DNA of 64,000 nt from Yoonia tamlensis (GCF_900115105.1 NZ_FOYP01000001.1:2196097-2260096); one strand, 5' to 3'; shown: positions 1 to 9,233, counted from the first letter of the stretch. Numbers and translations: made by a program. The notes: generated from the sequence alone by a model not told the origin.

Positions 1-757
1 TGCGTGGCTAAACTATGCCGACAGGCTGTATCAACTGCCGCTTGGCGTCGTGGGGATTGCGATCGGGGTTGTTTTGCTGCCGGACCTGTCGCGGCGGTTG
101 CGCGCAGGCGATGCGGCGGGCGGGCAAAATGCGTTTAACCGCGCCTGCGAAATCAGCCTTGCGCTGACCATCCCTGCAGCCGTCGCGCTGATGGTAATCC
201 CGACACCGCTGGTTAGCGTGCTGTTTGAACGCGGCGCGTTTGATGCGGCAGACACTGCCGCCACAGCACTTGCAGTGGCAATCTACGGGCTGGGGCTGCC
301 CGCATTCGTGATGCAAAAGACGCTCAACCCGCTGTTTTTTGCGCGTGAAGACACCAAGCGCCCGTTTTATTATGCGCTGGTGGCACTGGTGTTGAACGCG
401 GCGCTTGCCATCGGGTTATCGCCATTTATCGGCTATATCGCTGCGGCCATTGGCACCACGCTGACCGGCTGGGCCACGGTGCTTTTGCTTTGGAACGGGG
501 CGCGGGGCATGGGCGGCGCTGCGCAGTTTGACGCGCGGTTCAAACGGCGCTTGCCGCGCATCTTGGCGGCATCATTCGGGATGGGGGCCATTCTTTGGGC
601 CACCGCATTTGTGCTTGCGCCCTATTTCGGGGTCGCGACCCTGCGCTATGGCGCGTTGCTGGGCTTGGTTATCATCGGGATAATCAGCTATTTCGGGATC
701 GGACATCTGATCGGCGCGTTCAAACTGGCCGAATTCAAACGCAGCATGCGCCGCTAG
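1..757 (+). CDS. murJ: MurJ lipid II flippase, C-terminal part (5' end outside window)
   Basis: The open frame enters from the left edge (codons in phase from base 2) and ends with TAG. The first visible residues, YADRLYQLPLGVVG, followed by LLPDLSRRL, are characteristic of MurJ/MviN. This integral membrane protein flips the peptidoglycan precursor lipid II across the inner membrane. About 250 C-terminal residues are present, with several hydrophobic segments (for example around PFIGYIAAAIGTTLTGWA and GALLGLVIIGIISYFGIGHL) in keeping with the last helices of the usual 14. A GTG at base 50 only looks like a start because the gene is cut by the window. The stop overlaps the stop of the convergent downstream gene. 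Confidence 0.93.
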   Translation, partial: AWLNYADRLYQLPLGVVGIAIGVVLLPDLSRRLRAGDAAGGQNAFNRACEISLALTIPAAVALMVIPTPLVSVLFERGAFDAADTAATALAVAIYGLGLPAFVMQKTLNPLFFAREDTKRPFYYALVALVLNAALAIGLSPFIGYIAAAIGTTLTGWATVLLLWNGARGMGGAAQFDARFKRRLPRILAASFGMGAILWATAFVLAPYFGVATLRYGALLGLVIIGIISYFGIGHLIGAFKLAEFKRSMRR

Positions 758-1434
758 GACCGTGTGCGCATGCGGCGCAAGAACGCCGACCAGCCACCTG
801 GCGCAAGCAAAAGCGACAGCGCAAACCCCACAACAAATGCGGATAGTTCCGCAACCCAGCCATAGCCTGTGTCAAAAATCAGCCCGAAAAAAAGCTGCAA
901 ACCGAGCAAAACCGCAATCAGGCGAAATGCCTTGAGCTGGTTTTCACCCATCGCCTTCAGGTTCAGCCAAAGCGCATAGGTATAGGCCCCGATCAACCCG
1001 TAGACCGGCGCAAAACCCCCGATCAGCGGATAGTTATTCGGCGCGACAAAACCGAACACCAAAGCCCCCGCAATGGCGGTCACAAAATAAAGCACAAGAA
1101 TTTTGACGCCGCCATAGAATTCGGCCGTGAACTTGCCCAAGGCCAGCGTCAGCGCCGCGCAAAACGCCATTTGCGTCAGGCCGGTGTTGATAAACGGATA
1201 GGTCACAAAGCGGGACAGCAGCCCGAATGAATAATCCTTGTTTACCATGATCTGATCCAAAACAGCGCCCGCAAAGCCAAACCGCTGCACCGCGTCAATC
1301 CGCCAGCCCACGCCGCGCGGCCCGCCAATGATCGCAAGATCAGCCAGCTGCAAAACCGCCTCTATCCCGATAATCGCGAGCGCAAGCACGATGATGACAG
1401 GCGGGATCGTGTTAATCGGGCTTTCAGGTTTCAT
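754..1434 (-). CDS. rhomboid-family membrane protein, catalytic residues missing
   Basis: A 226-residue membrane protein with the rhomboid fold pattern: an N-terminal helix, then a polytopic core. At residues 139-150 the sequence [12 protein letters not shown] aligns with the usual GASGAIFGLLGA active-site motif, but phenylalanine 141 replaces the catalytic serine. At 194-200 VAELSAF aligns with the usual VAHLGGF, with Glu196 replacing the catalytic histidine. It is therefore probably a non-proteolytic rhomboid-like protein. The start is the second of two tandem ATGs, because AAGG lies about 7 bases upstream of it; longer frames reach 1593 but would run into trpS. It is divergent from trpS and convergent with murJ. 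Confidence 0.8.
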   Translation of the reverse strand: MKPESPINTIPPVIIVLALAIIGIEAVLQLADLAIIGGPRGVGWRIDAVQRFGFAGAVLDQIMVNKDYSFGLLSRFVTYPFINTGLTQMAFCAALTLALGKFTAEFYGGVKILVLYFVTAIAGALVFGFVAPNNYPLIGGFAPVYGLIGAYTYALWLNLKAMGENQLKAFRLIAVLLGLQLFFGLIFDTGYGWVAELSAFVVGFALSLLLAPGGWSAFLRRMRTRS

Positions 1435-1522
1435 CATATGGCCTTGCGGTGTTGAAGTTGACGGGTCTGTCTGGCATGGGTATGCGACCCCTGCCCCGAA
1501 ATCCAGTCCGGACATTTGCACA

Positions 1523-2539
1523 ATGACAAATTCAGCATTCACACCCCGCGTTTTTTCTGGGATCAAACCCTCTGGCGGTTTGACACTTGGCAATTACTTG
1601 GGCGCGATCAAACGGTTTGTCGGCATGCAAGGCCAGATGGAAACCATCTATTGCGTGGTCGATATGCATGCGATCACGGTTTGGCAGGACCCCAAGGAAC
1701 TTGCCAATATGACGCGCGAGGTCGCGGCAGGCTACCTTGCCGCCGGTCTGGACCCGTCGCAATCCATTCTGTTCAACCAAAGCCAGGTTGCCGCCCATGC
1801 GGAACTTGGCTGGATTTTCAACTGTGTCGCACGTGTCGGCTGGATGAACCGCATGACCCAGTTCAAAGACAAGGCTGGCAGCAACGCGGAAAAAGCGTCG
1901 CTAGGGCTTTACGCCTACCCATCGCTGATGGCCGCCGACATTCTAGTGTACCATGCGACCCACGTGCCCGTTGGCGAAGACCAAAAGCAGCATGTCGAAC
2001 TGACCCGCGATATCGCGGCCAAGTTTAACCATGACTATAAGGTCGATTTCTTTCCGGCCACAGAACCCGTGATTGAAGGCCCTGCCATGCGGATCATGAA
2101 CCTGCGTGACGGCACCAAAAAGATGTCGAAATCCGGCGAAAGCGATATGGAACGCATCAACATGACCGATGATGCCGACAAAATCGCGAAAAAATTCAAA
2201 AAGGCGAAAACAGACCCCGAACCGCTGCCCGAAACGGTCGAAGGATTGGCCAGCCGCCCCGAGGCCCGCAATCTGGTCGAAATCTACGCTGCCTTGGACG
2301 ACACCACCCCCGAAGCCGTTATCGCACAATATCCCGGTGCCGGTTGGGGCACGTTCAAGCCAGCGCTTGCTGATCTCGCGGTTGCAAAACTTGCCCCTAT
2401 TTCGGTTGAAATGGCGCGCTTTATGGATGATCCCGCCGAAATCGACCGTATTTTGGCATCAGGGTCCGAAAAGGCCCGCGCAATCGCGGATCCGATCCTC
2501 AAGCAGACCTATGACATCGTCGGGCTACTGCGCGGGTAA
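1523..2539 (+). CDS. trpS: tryptophanyl-tRNA synthetase
   Basis: A 338-residue class I aminoacyl-tRNA synthetase that charges tRNA-Trp with tryptophan in the cytoplasm. The N-terminus has [18 protein letters not shown], the TrpRS form of the HIGH region. A KMSKS loop (KKMSKSGES) sits near residues 199-206. Length matches bacterial TrpRS (about 330-345). An open frame extends upstream to 1328, but the enzyme begins at [13 protein letters not shown], so the ATG at 1523 is chosen. It is divergent from the rhomboid-like gene, with about 90 bases for both promoters. Confidence 0.97.
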   Translation: MTNSAFTPRVFSGIKPSGGLTLGNYLGAIKRFVGMQGQMETIYCVVDMHAITVWQDPKELANMTREVAAGYLAAGLDPSQSILFNQSQVAAHAELGWIFNCVARVGWMNRMTQFKDKAGSNAEKASLGLYAYPSLMAADILVYHATHVPVGEDQKQHVELTRDIAAKFNHDYKVDFFPATEPVIEGPAMRIMNLRDGTKKMSKSGESDMERINMTDDADKIAKKFKKAKTDPEPLPETVEGLASRPEARNLVEIYAALDDTTPEAVIAQYPGAGWGTFKPALADLAVAKLAPISVEMARFMDDPAEIDRILASGSEKARAIADPILKQTYDIVGLLRG

Positions 2540-2654
2540 CCTGTCACATAACTGAATCGTTGTGCCGCGAACCTGCGGGTGTGCGGCGATGATTCGCACA
2601 TGTTACTGCCCCGCGCGTCATGTCCCGCCACTGCCCGACGCTGCGGTAAGACCC

Positions 2655-2683
2655 GCGTCCGGTGTTCCCCCGGCACCGGACGC
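2655..2683. other. perfect 10-bp stem-loop between trpS and the stress-protein gene
   Basis: GCGTCCGGTG (2655-2664) and CACCGGACGC (2674-2683) are exact reverse complements around a 9-base loop. No T-run follows, so this is not a standard intrinsic terminator. It could be a trpS 3' stabiliser, a weak terminator, or part of the leader of the gene at 2761. The remainder of 2540-2760 shows no gene. Confidence 0.5.
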
Positions 2684-2760
2684 CCCAAGCCGGACATCGC
2701 AAAACCGTTGCCAGTAGCAAGCCAATGCGCCAATATCCCCCGAACGGGAGAAACCTGAAC

Positions 2761-3216
2761 ATGCGTAAGTTTTTGGTAATACTTGACGATAGCCGCGAAT
2801 GCCTGAACGCAATGCGCTTTGCCGCGATGCGCGCTTCATCAACGGGCGGTGGTGTTGCGATTCTTTCGGTCATTCCACCGGACGAATTCAACCACTGGAT
2901 CGGTGTCGGTGAAATCATGCGTGCAGAAACCCGCGAACGGATCGAAGTCCATTACGAGGTTTTTGCCAAATGGATGCGCGACCGCCAGAATGTACACCCC
3001 GAACTGATTATCCGCGAAGGCGAGCCGCTGACAGAAATCATCAATCAGGTGCAGGAAGATCCCGATATCGGTGTGCTTGTGCTTGGGGCGGGCACCGATA
3101 ACAAGGGCCCCGGGCCGCTTGTCACACAGCTTACGCGCCAGTCCGGCAGCCTTCCGATCCCGATCACGATTGTGCCGGGCAATATGTCAAAGGAACGGCT
3201 TGAGGCGATCACCTAG
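2761..3216 (+). CDS. universal stress protein (UspA family)
   Basis: A 151-residue single Usp domain. The first strand MRKFLVILDDSREC, followed by an AxRFAAxRA-type helix and the C-terminal VLVLGAGTDNKGPGPLV / PITIVPG region, match the UspA alpha/beta fold. The usual nucleotide-binding pattern GxxGx9G(S/T) is only partly recognisable, so ATP binding is uncertain. The ATG at 2761 follows GGGAGAAACCTGAAC, a good ribosome binding site; the frame open from 2662 is not needed. It stands alone between trpS and the Nfu gene. Such proteins usually respond to starvation or redox stress, but the sequence here gives no specific target. Confidence 0.88.
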   Translation: MRKFLVILDDSRECLNAMRFAAMRASSTGGGVAILSVIPPDEFNHWIGVGEIMRAETRERIEVHYEVFAKWMRDRQNVHPELIIREGEPLTEIINQVQEDPDIGVLVLGAGTDNKGPGPLVTQLTRQSGSLPIPITIVPGNMSKERLEAIT

Positions 3217-3291
3217 TTTAGAATCGTTCCAAACCTTGACACGGGCCGGACCAAAGCGCATATCTAAATTCTGACAAAAAAGGTTTGCCCC

Positions 3292-3855
3292 ATGTTTATT
3301 CAGACGGAATCAACACCCAACCCCGCAACGCTAAAATTCCTGCCCGGCCAGAATGTGCTTGACGCTGGCACAGCAGATTTCCCAAGCGCCGAAGCGGCTG
3401 AAAACTCGCCACTTGCAAAGCGTATTTTTGCGGCAGCAAAGGTGACGGGCGTGTTCTTTGGCAATGACTTTGTCACAGTGACAAAGGCCGATGATGTCGA
3501 ATGGGATCATATCAAACCCGGCATTCTGGGCGCGATCATGGAACATTTCCAATCCGGCCAGCCGGTCATGGCGGCAGATCACGCCCCTGCCAGCGGCCAT
3601 GCCGAACATAGTGGCGAAGACGGCGAAATCGTCAACCAGATCAAAGAATTGCTGGATACCCGCGTGCGCCCTGCCGTGGCCCAGGACGGTGGCGACATCA
3701 CATTCCACGGCTTTGATCGCGGCATTGTGTATCTGCACATGCAAGGCGCCTGTGCCGGTTGCCCGTCGTCAACATTGACGCTGAAAATGGGTATCGAGAA
3801 CCTGCTGCGCCACTATATCCCCGAGGTGGTCGAGGTGCGCCCCGTTGCCGCCTAA
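3292..3855 (+). CDS. NifU-like Fe-S cluster scaffold/carrier (Nfu type)
   Basis: A 187-residue protein with two domains: an N-terminal Nfu_N domain (MFIQTESTPNPATLKFLPG, through about residue 90) and a C-terminal NifU domain (about 112-185) carrying the cluster-binding C154-A-G-C157. It binds and hands over 4Fe-4S clusters to apoproteins in the cytoplasm. A histidine- and alanine-rich linker joins the domains. The architecture and length are those of alphaproteobacterial and mitochondrial Nfu1. Its last bases overlap the probable TTG start of tsaB, implying translational coupling. Confidence 0.94.
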   Translation: MFIQTESTPNPATLKFLPGQNVLDAGTADFPSAEAAENSPLAKRIFAAAKVTGVFFGNDFVTVTKADDVEWDHIKPGILGAIMEHFQSGQPVMAADHAPASGHAEHSGEDGEIVNQIKELLDTRVRPAVAQDGGDITFHGFDRGIVYLHMQGACAGCPSSTLTLKMGIENLLRHYIPEVVEVRPVAA

Positions 3856-4504
3856 ACCCACGGTCATTGCCTTTGATACATCGGCGGCGCATTGCGCCGC
3901 CGCTTTGCTATTGGGCGATCAGGTGATCACCCGCATTGATGACATGGCCAAAGGTCAGGCCGAACATTTGATGCCCATGCTGAACGAAATCCTTGCCGCG
4001 CAAGGGCTGGCATGGGCGGATTTGGACGCGATTGGCGTTGGCATCGGACCGGGCAATTTTACCGGCATCAGGATCAGCGTGGCCGCCGCACGCGGCCTTG
4101 CGCTCGGGCTGGGGAAGCCCGCAATTGGCGTGTCGACGTTAGAAGCACAGGTCTACGGCCTGTCTGGCGTTGTCGCATCCTGTCTGCGCGCGCCGCGCGG
4201 GCGCGCCTATGTCCAAGGCTTTTGCAATGGGCCAACAACGCAACCCGCACTGTGTGAAATCCGCGCGGATGATATGCCCACTTTGCCGATGAAGGCCGAC
4301 CCGATGGTGTGCGGCGATGCAGCTGATGAAATTGGTGCCCTGACGGGCTGGCAGCCCGTCGCGCAGATGCAGCCGACAATCGTGGGGATCGCAAAACTGG
4401 CGCGCGCGCGCATCCATTCCACCACCGACAGACCCGCCCCCCTATATTTGCGGCCCGCCGATGCGGCCCCGCCGCGCGATCCCGCGCCGACGATTTTGGC
4501 ATGA
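3845..4504 (+). CDS. tsaB: tRNA threonylcarbamoyladenosine biosynthesis protein TsaB
   Basis: A 219-residue ASKHA-fold protein beginning PPKPTVIAFDTSAAHCAAAL and containing IGVGIGPGNFTGIRISVAAARGL, split here as GVGIGPGNFTGIR and ISVAAARGLA, the signature of TsaB/YeaZ. TsaB dimerises with TsaD and, with TsaE, makes t6A37 on ANN-decoding tRNAs. The only start that keeps the first strand is TTG at 3845, inside the end of the Nfu gene (11-base overlap). It is followed by rimI through an ATGA overlap, the usual tsaB-rimI pairing. Confidence 0.93.
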   Translation: MPPKPTVIAFDTSAAHCAAALLLGDQVITRIDDMAKGQAEHLMPMLNEILAAQGLAWADLDAIGVGIGPGNFTGIRISVAAARGLALGLGKPAIGVSTLEAQVYGLSGVVASCLRAPRGRAYVQGFCNGPTTQPALCEIRADDMPTLPMKADPMVCGDAADEIGALTGWQPVAQMQPTIVGIAKLARARIHSTTDRPAPLYLRPADAAPPRDPAPTILA

Positions 4505-4911
4505 CCCCGCAGGCGCTTGCACAACTGCACGCCGCAGCATTCACCCAAACACGTGGATGGTCAGCGGATGAGTTTGCAGCGCTTTTGTCGCAATACGGTG
4601 CGATTCTATCGGCCAGCGATCATTGCTTTGCTTTGCTGCGGGTCACACTCGACGAAGCCGAAGTCCTAACGATTGCCACAGACCCTGAACACAGGCGCAA
4701 AGGCTATGCGCAGCGCGTGTTGGCGCAGGCAGAAACATCTGCCCAAGAATCAGGCGCAACGACAGTATTTCTGGAAGTCGGCGAGGATAACCACGCCGCA
4801 AAAACGTTATATGCCAAGGCAGGTTATGTCCAAGTCGGGCGCAGAGCGGGTTATTATACGCCTAAAGATGGGGCACCAGTTGCCGCATTAGTCCTGCGCA
4901 AACAACTTTAG
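4501..4911 (+). CDS. rimI: ribosomal protein S18 alanine N-acetyltransferase
   Basis: A 136-residue GNAT-fold acetyltransferase. The acetyl-CoA loop appears as ATDPEHRRKGYAQRVL (pattern R/QxxGxG/A), followed by LEVGEDNHAAKTLYAKAGY, the motif B helix of RimI. It acetylates the N-terminal alanine of ribosomal protein S18. ATG 4501 overlaps the tsaB stop (ATGA), so the two are translated together. RimI specificity is inferred from the tsaB context and length; another GNAT substrate is possible. Confidence 0.88.
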   Translation: MTPQALAQLHAAAFTQTRGWSADEFAALLSQYGAILSASDHCFALLRVTLDEAEVLTIATDPEHRRKGYAQRVLAQAETSAQESGATTVFLEVGEDNHAAKTLYAKAGYVQVGRRAGYYTPKDGAPVAALVLRKQL

Positions 4912-5111
4912 GGCGCATTACCACGCGTAAGTCCCTGAATTTGCCCCGCTTGCATCCGTGCTGGCTGCGTATTTCATGAAAAACCTGTTGATCTTCTGGG
5001 TCAGTCAGGGCCTTATCTGTTGATGGACCGACGCTAAGATCGGCGCGGCATATTAACAGAGGTGGCGCAGTGCGCAAAAAACGCCTCGTGTAACGACTTG
5101 GGAGTATACAC

Positions 5112-6107
5112 ATGACCCTTACGCAAAAATTTCTGGGCGCTTCTGCGGCGCTTGCTCTGACAGCTGGCACTGCTGCCGCTGATCCGGCCATCCTGTTCGA
5201 CCTTGGTGGCAAATTCGACAAATCATTCAACGAAAGCGCCTATAACGGTGCAGAACGTTGGGCTGCTGAAACCGGCGGCACCTACGCCGAAGTTGAAATT
5301 CAATCAGACGCGCAGCGTGAACAAGCGATCCGCCGTTTCGCCGAATCCGGTGCAAACCCGATCGTTATGGCTGGCTTCTCTTGGGCGACACCACTGGCCG
5401 AAGTTGCGGCTGACTATCCGGACACAAAATTCACCATCATCGACATGGTTGTGGATGCACCAAACGTGCGTTCGGTTGTGTTTAACGAACACGAAGGGTC
5501 ATACCTTGTTGGCATGATGGCGGCGATGGCGTCTGAAACAGGCACCGTATCATTCGTCGGCGGCATGGACATTCCGCTGATCCGCAAATTCGCATGTGGC
5601 TATGCCCAAGGTGCGATGGCTGCAAACCCTGACGTCACCGTTATTTCCAACATGACAGGCACAACACCTGCAGCTTGGAACGATCCGGTAAAAGGTTCCG
5701 AATTGACATTGGCACAAATCAGCCAAGGCTCTGACGTTGTATTCGCGGCCGCTGGCGGCACCGGTGTTGGCGTTCTGCAAACAGCGGCTGACAGCGATAT
5801 CCTGTCAATCGGCGTTGATGCGAACCAGAACTACCTGCACTCGGGCGAAGTTCTGACATCCATGATGAAGCGCGTGGATAACGCTGTTTACGAAGCAATG
5901 TCACAAGGCGAAATGCTGGAAACCGGCTTTAACGTGATGGGCGTTGCAAACGAAGGTGTCGGCTACGCGTTGGACGAACATAACGCAGAGCTGGTTTCTG
6001 ACGAGATGAAAGCCGCGGTTGACGCTGCTGCTGCGGAAATGGCAGCTGGTACATTGGTCGTTCACGACTACTCAAGCGACGAAACCTGCCCTGCACTTGA
6101 TTTCTAA
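5112..6107 (+). CDS. BMP-family (nucleoside) ABC transporter substrate-binding protein
   Basis: A 331-residue periplasmic binding protein. Residues 1-22 form a signal peptide ending in TAGTAAA, with no lipobox cysteine, so the mature protein is likely soluble rather than a lipoprotein. LFDLGGKFDKSFNESAYNGAE (in part FDLGGKFDKSFNES) and the VGMMAAMAS / VGGMDIPLIRKFACGY segments are typical of the Bmp/Med family, which bind purine nucleosides. A GGGAG ribosome binding site lies 8 bases before ATG 5112. It is the first gene of an operon with an ATPase, two permeases and a purine nucleoside phosphorylase, which strongly suggests nucleoside uptake. Some 200 bases upstream (4912-5111) hold the promoter but no gene. 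Confidence 0.93.
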   Translation: MTLTQKFLGASAALALTAGTAAADPAILFDLGGKFDKSFNESAYNGAERWAAETGGTYAEVEIQSDAQREQAIRRFAESGANPIVMAGFSWATPLAEVAADYPDTKFTIIDMVVDAPNVRSVVFNEHEGSYLVGMMAAMASETGTVSFVGGMDIPLIRKFACGYAQGAMAANPDVTVISNMTGTTPAAWNDPVKGSELTLAQISQGSDVVFAAAGGTGVGVLQTAADSDILSIGVDANQNYLHSGEVLTSMMKRVDNAVYEAMSQGEMLETGFNVMGVANEGVGYALDEHNAELVSDEMKAAVDAAAAEMAAGTLVVHDYSSDETCPALDF

Positions 6108-6134
6108 TCACGCCAACTTGGCTCTATAAAATCG

Positions 6135-6172
6135 GGGCCGCGCGGTTACACTTGCGCGGCCCTTCCCTTTTT
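6135..6172 (+). terminator. intrinsic terminator/attenuator after the binding-protein gene
   Basis: GGGCCGCGC (6135-6143) pairs exactly with GCGCGGCCC (6154-6162) around a 10-base loop and is followed by TTCCCTTTTT. It lies between the binding-protein gene and the ATPase gene, a common arrangement that makes more binding protein than membrane components by partial termination. Confidence 0.8.
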
Positions 6173-6185
6173 AGACAGGTACCCC

Positions 6186-7724
6186 ATGACCGATATTGCC
6201 CCCGCGATTGAACTTAAAGGCATTTCCAAATCCTTTGGTCCCGTAAAAGCCAACAAAGACATTTCGATCCGCGTGATGCCGGGCACGATCCACGGGATCA
6301 TCGGCGAAAACGGCGCGGGCAAATCAACGCTGATGTCGATCCTTTACGGGTTCTACAAAGCCGACGCGGGCGAAGTGTTCATCGGTGGCGAAAAGAAAAA
6401 TATCACCGACAGTCAGGCCGCGATTGCCGCAGGCATCGGGATGGTGTTCCAGCACTTTAAACTGGTTGAAAATTTCACGGTACTTGAAAATATCGTTCTG
6501 GGTGCCGAAGATTCGGGGCTTTTGAAACCATCGCTGGCCCGCGCGCGCCGCGAGCTCAAAAGCCTTGCCGATGAATATGAACTGAACGTCGATCCTGATG
6601 CCGTGATTCAGGATGTGGGCGTCGGCATGCAGCAACGGGTTGAAATCCTCAAGGCGCTGTATCGCAAGGCCGATATTCTGATTCTGGATGAACCCACAGG
6701 CGTGTTGACCCCTGCCGAGGCCGACCACCTGTTCCGCATTCTTGAAAACCTGCGCCGCGAAGGCAAAACCATTATCCTGATCACGCATAAACTGCGCGAA
6801 ATCATGGATATCACCGATACCGTCAGCGTGATGCGGCGCGGTGAAATGACCGCGACCGTCAAGACATCTGAAACCAATCCGCCGCATCTGGCCGAACTGA
6901 TGGTCGGGCGCAAGGTGCTGCTGCGCGTCGATAAGGCGCCCGCGCAGATCGGACGCAAAATTCTGGAAGTCAAAGACCTGAATGTGACCGATGCAAAGGG
7001 TGTGCACCGTCTTAAGGGTATCAGCTTTGACGTCCATGCAGGTGAAATTCTGGGCATCGCTGGGGTTGCGGGCAACGGTCAGTCCGAATTGCTCGAGGTT
7101 CTGGGCGGTTATGAAAAAGCCACCGGCAGTATCATGATGAACGGCGAAGCCATCGACCTGACAGGCGCGAAATCCGACGGCCAAAGCCGCCGCAAGCGCG
7201 GCATCGCCCATGTGCCCGAAGACAGGCAGCGCGAAGGGCTGATCATGGATTTCCACGCTTGGGAAAACACCGGTTTCGGTTATCACCACGATGAGAAATA
7301 CCAAAAGAACGCGCTGTTCATGGATAATGCCGCGCTCAAACGCGACACCGAAGAAAAAATGGCCCGTTTCGACGTGCGCCCGCCTGATCCGAACCTTGCC
7401 GCCAAGAGCTTTTCAGGCGGCAACCAGCAAAAAATCGTGCTGGCCCGCGAGATTGAGCGCAACCCCGATCTGCTGCTGATCGGCCAACCGACACGCGGTG
7501 TGGACATCGGCGCGATCGAATTCATCCACCAGCAGATTGTTGCACTTCGGGATCAGGGCAAGGCAATTTTGCTTGTTTCTGTCGAGCTAGAAGAGATTTT
7601 GTCGCTCTCTGACCGGATTGCTGTTATGTTTGACGGAAAAATAATGGGCGAGCGGATGCCTCAGAACACAGACGAAAAAGAACTCGGCCTTCTCATGGCC
7701 GGGATGACAGGAGGCCATTCCTGA
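6186..7724 (+). CDS. nucleoside ABC transporter ATPase (two fused ABC domains)
   Basis: A 512-residue protein with tandem ATP-binding cassettes, as in sugar and nucleoside importers. Domain 1 has Walker A GENGAGKST (40-48) and Walker B ILILDEPTGVLTP. Domain 2 (from about 255) has a degenerate Walker A GVAGNGQSE and the signature FSGGNQQKIVLARE, with the later Asp-box LLIGQPTRGVD. The degenerate second cassette is usual for this family. It energises import of the ligand caught by the upstream BMP protein. Its stop overlaps the start of the first permease (TGATG). Confidence 0.95.
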   Translation: MTDIAPAIELKGISKSFGPVKANKDISIRVMPGTIHGIIGENGAGKSTLMSILYGFYKADAGEVFIGGEKKNITDSQAAIAAGIGMVFQHFKLVENFTVLENIVLGAEDSGLLKPSLARARRELKSLADEYELNVDPDAVIQDVGVGMQQRVEILKALYRKADILILDEPTGVLTPAEADHLFRILENLRREGKTIILITHKLREIMDITDTVSVMRRGEMTATVKTSETNPPHLAELMVGRKVLLRVDKAPAQIGRKILEVKDLNVTDAKGVHRLKGISFDVHAGEILGIAGVAGNGQSELLEVLGGYEKATGSIMMNGEAIDLTGAKSDGQSRRKRGIAHVPEDRQREGLIMDFHAWENTGFGYHHDEKYQKNALFMDNAALKRDTEEKMARFDVRPPDPNLAAKSFSGGNQQKIVLAREIERNPDLLLIGQPTRGVDIGAIEFIHQQIVALRDQGKAILLVSVELEEILSLSDRIAVMFDGKIMGERMPQNTDEKELGLLMAGMTGGHS

Positions 7725-8809
7725 TGGACGCGTTGCCAAAATGGGCTGATGTGATCCTGATCCCTGTGATCTCGATCCTGCTTGCTGCTGTTCTTTCTGC
7801 GCTTGTTATTCTGGCGATCGGTGAAAACCCGTGGGACGCGCTGAAACTGATGGTGGACGGCGCGCTGGGGTCGACATACGGCTGGGGCTACACGATCTAT
7901 TATGCCACCAACTTTATCTTTACCGGTCTGGCCGTAGCGATTGCGTCGCAGGCCAAGCTGTTCAACATCGGCGGCGAAGGTCAGGCGCTTTTGGGTGGTC
8001 TGGGCGTCGCAGTTGTCTGTCTTTACATCCCTTGGCCGCATTGGACGCTGGCCCTGCTGGGGGCCGCCGCTGCGGCCGCCCTGTTTGGGGCGGCTTGGGC
8101 CGCGATCCCTGCGTTTTTGCAGGCAAAACGCGGCAGCCACATCGTGATCACAACGATCATGTTCAACTTTATCGCGGCTGCATTGCTGAACTATTTCCTG
8201 ATCGGTGCGCTCAAGGCACCTGGCATGGAACCGGCAACCGCAAAATTCGCAGAAACCACGCATCTGCCGTCATTCCAAGACATGTTCAACTTTGGCGAAA
8301 CCACGTTTTTCCGTGGCGCGCCTGCAAACGTGACATTCTTTGTGGCGCTTGCCGCTTGTGTGTTTGTTTGGGCATTGGTCTGGCGCACGCGGTTGGGCTA
8401 TGAAATCCGGTCATTCGGGGAATCTGAATCTGCCGCGAAATATGCAGGCATCAACCCCACAAAAATCATCATGGTCACCATGTTAATTTCCGGCGCGCTT
8501 GCCGGAATGATGGCCATCAACAACGTACAGGGCGAGGCCGAACGGCTGGTCCTGAACGCAGCAGAGGGCGCTGGCTTTATTGGCATCGCCGTCGCGCTCA
8601 TGGGTCGCAACCATCCTTTCGGGGTATTGTTGGCGGCTCTTCTTTTCGGCTTTCTATATCAAGGCGGCGCAGAACTCGCCCTATGGACGTCGATCCCCCG
8701 TGAGTTGATCATCGTAATACAGGCATTGGTGATCCTCTTTACGGGTGCACTAGATAATATGGTGCGCATGCCGCTCGCGCGGCTATTCCTGGCAATGAGG
8801 AGAGCATAA
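7724..8809 (+). CDS. nucleoside ABC transporter permease (first)
   Basis: A 361-residue inner-membrane protein of the BPD_transp_2 type with about ten hydrophobic segments. The region NIGGEGQALLGG and GAGFIGIAVALMGRNHPFG are hallmarks of BMP-type and ribose-type permeases. It pairs with the second permease at 9234 to form the transmembrane channel. It starts inside the ATPase stop codon, so the two are translationally coupled, and ends one base before the unusual 140-residue ORF. Confidence 0.94.
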   Translation: MDALPKWADVILIPVISILLAAVLSALVILAIGENPWDALKLMVDGALGSTYGWGYTIYYATNFIFTGLAVAIASQAKLFNIGGEGQALLGGLGVAVVCLYIPWPHWTLALLGAAAAAALFGAAWAAIPAFLQAKRGSHIVITTIMFNFIAAALLNYFLIGALKAPGMEPATAKFAETTHLPSFQDMFNFGETTFFRGAPANVTFFVALAACVFVWALVWRTRLGYEIRSFGESESAAKYAGINPTKIIMVTMLISGALAGMMAINNVQGEAERLVLNAAEGAGFIGIAVALMGRNHPFGVLLAALLFGFLYQGGAELALWTSIPRELIIVIQALVILFTGALDNMVRMPLARLFLAMRRA

Positions 8810-8810
8810 A

Positions 8811-9233
8811 ATGATGGCAGGACCCTTTAAATTAGGTGTCGATGACGACACCGGCGCTGATCTGGGCTTTGTGCTCAGCTGTTTGGCGCTTGGCATGATC
8901 ACGATGGAGGAGCTGCACATGTGGATCCATCACGTGATTGCACAAACACCCGGTGGCGACGTGCCGCCGCATTTGGTGGCATTGCTGGCGCTACAAAAAC
9001 CGGCAAGCGTTTTCCGCCCGAACGAGGCTGTGATGCGCCGCATCCCGCATGACCCGTTCATCACCGACGACCGCTTTGACGCGATGCTGGGGCTGCAATT
9101 CTTTTTGCGCCGCGACAGAACCCAAGCCGTCGATATCACACAAGCAGAAGCCGAAGATGCCCTGCGCCGCAACCCCGAGGTAGCAGACCGCTTTTTTGCG
9201 CTGTTCCCCTTCTTGATGGAGAAAGTTGCCTAA
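8811..9233 (+). CDS. uncharacterised 140-residue protein inside the nucleoside transporter operon
   Basis: Not recognised as a named family. The protein is soluble and acidic, with no signal peptide or membrane segment. It begins MMAGPFKLGVDDDTGADLGF and ends with a helical stretch, AEAEDALRRNPEVADRFFAL. It has a strong ribosome binding site (GAGGAGA) and sits exactly between the two permease genes: one base after the first and flush with the second ATG. This fixed position suggests a role in regulating or assembling the transporter, or a nucleoside-linked enzyme activity. Such an insertion would be unusual for a plain ABC importer. Confidence 0.8.
   Translation: MMAGPFKLGVDDDTGADLGFVLSCLALGMITMEELHMWIHHVIAQTPGGDVPPHLVALLALQKPASVFRPNEAVMRRIPHDPFITDDRFDAMLGLQFFLRRDRTQAVDITQAEAEDALRRNPEVADRFFALFPFLMEKVA

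Noticed and set aside
1328..1522. N-terminal extension of trpS
   Set aside because: The upstream frame overlaps the divergent rhomboid-like gene and is hydrophobic and unlike TrpRS, which clearly begins at 1523.
3921..3932. GGTGATCACC in tsaB as another operator
   Set aside because: Outer bases differ from TGTGATCACA, it is single and coding, and no nearby gene fits the regulon.
6324..7304. Long minus-strand open frame inside the ABC ATPase gene
   Set aside because: Shadow of a high-GC coding gene; composition is rich in His and Phe, with no start signal or family pattern.
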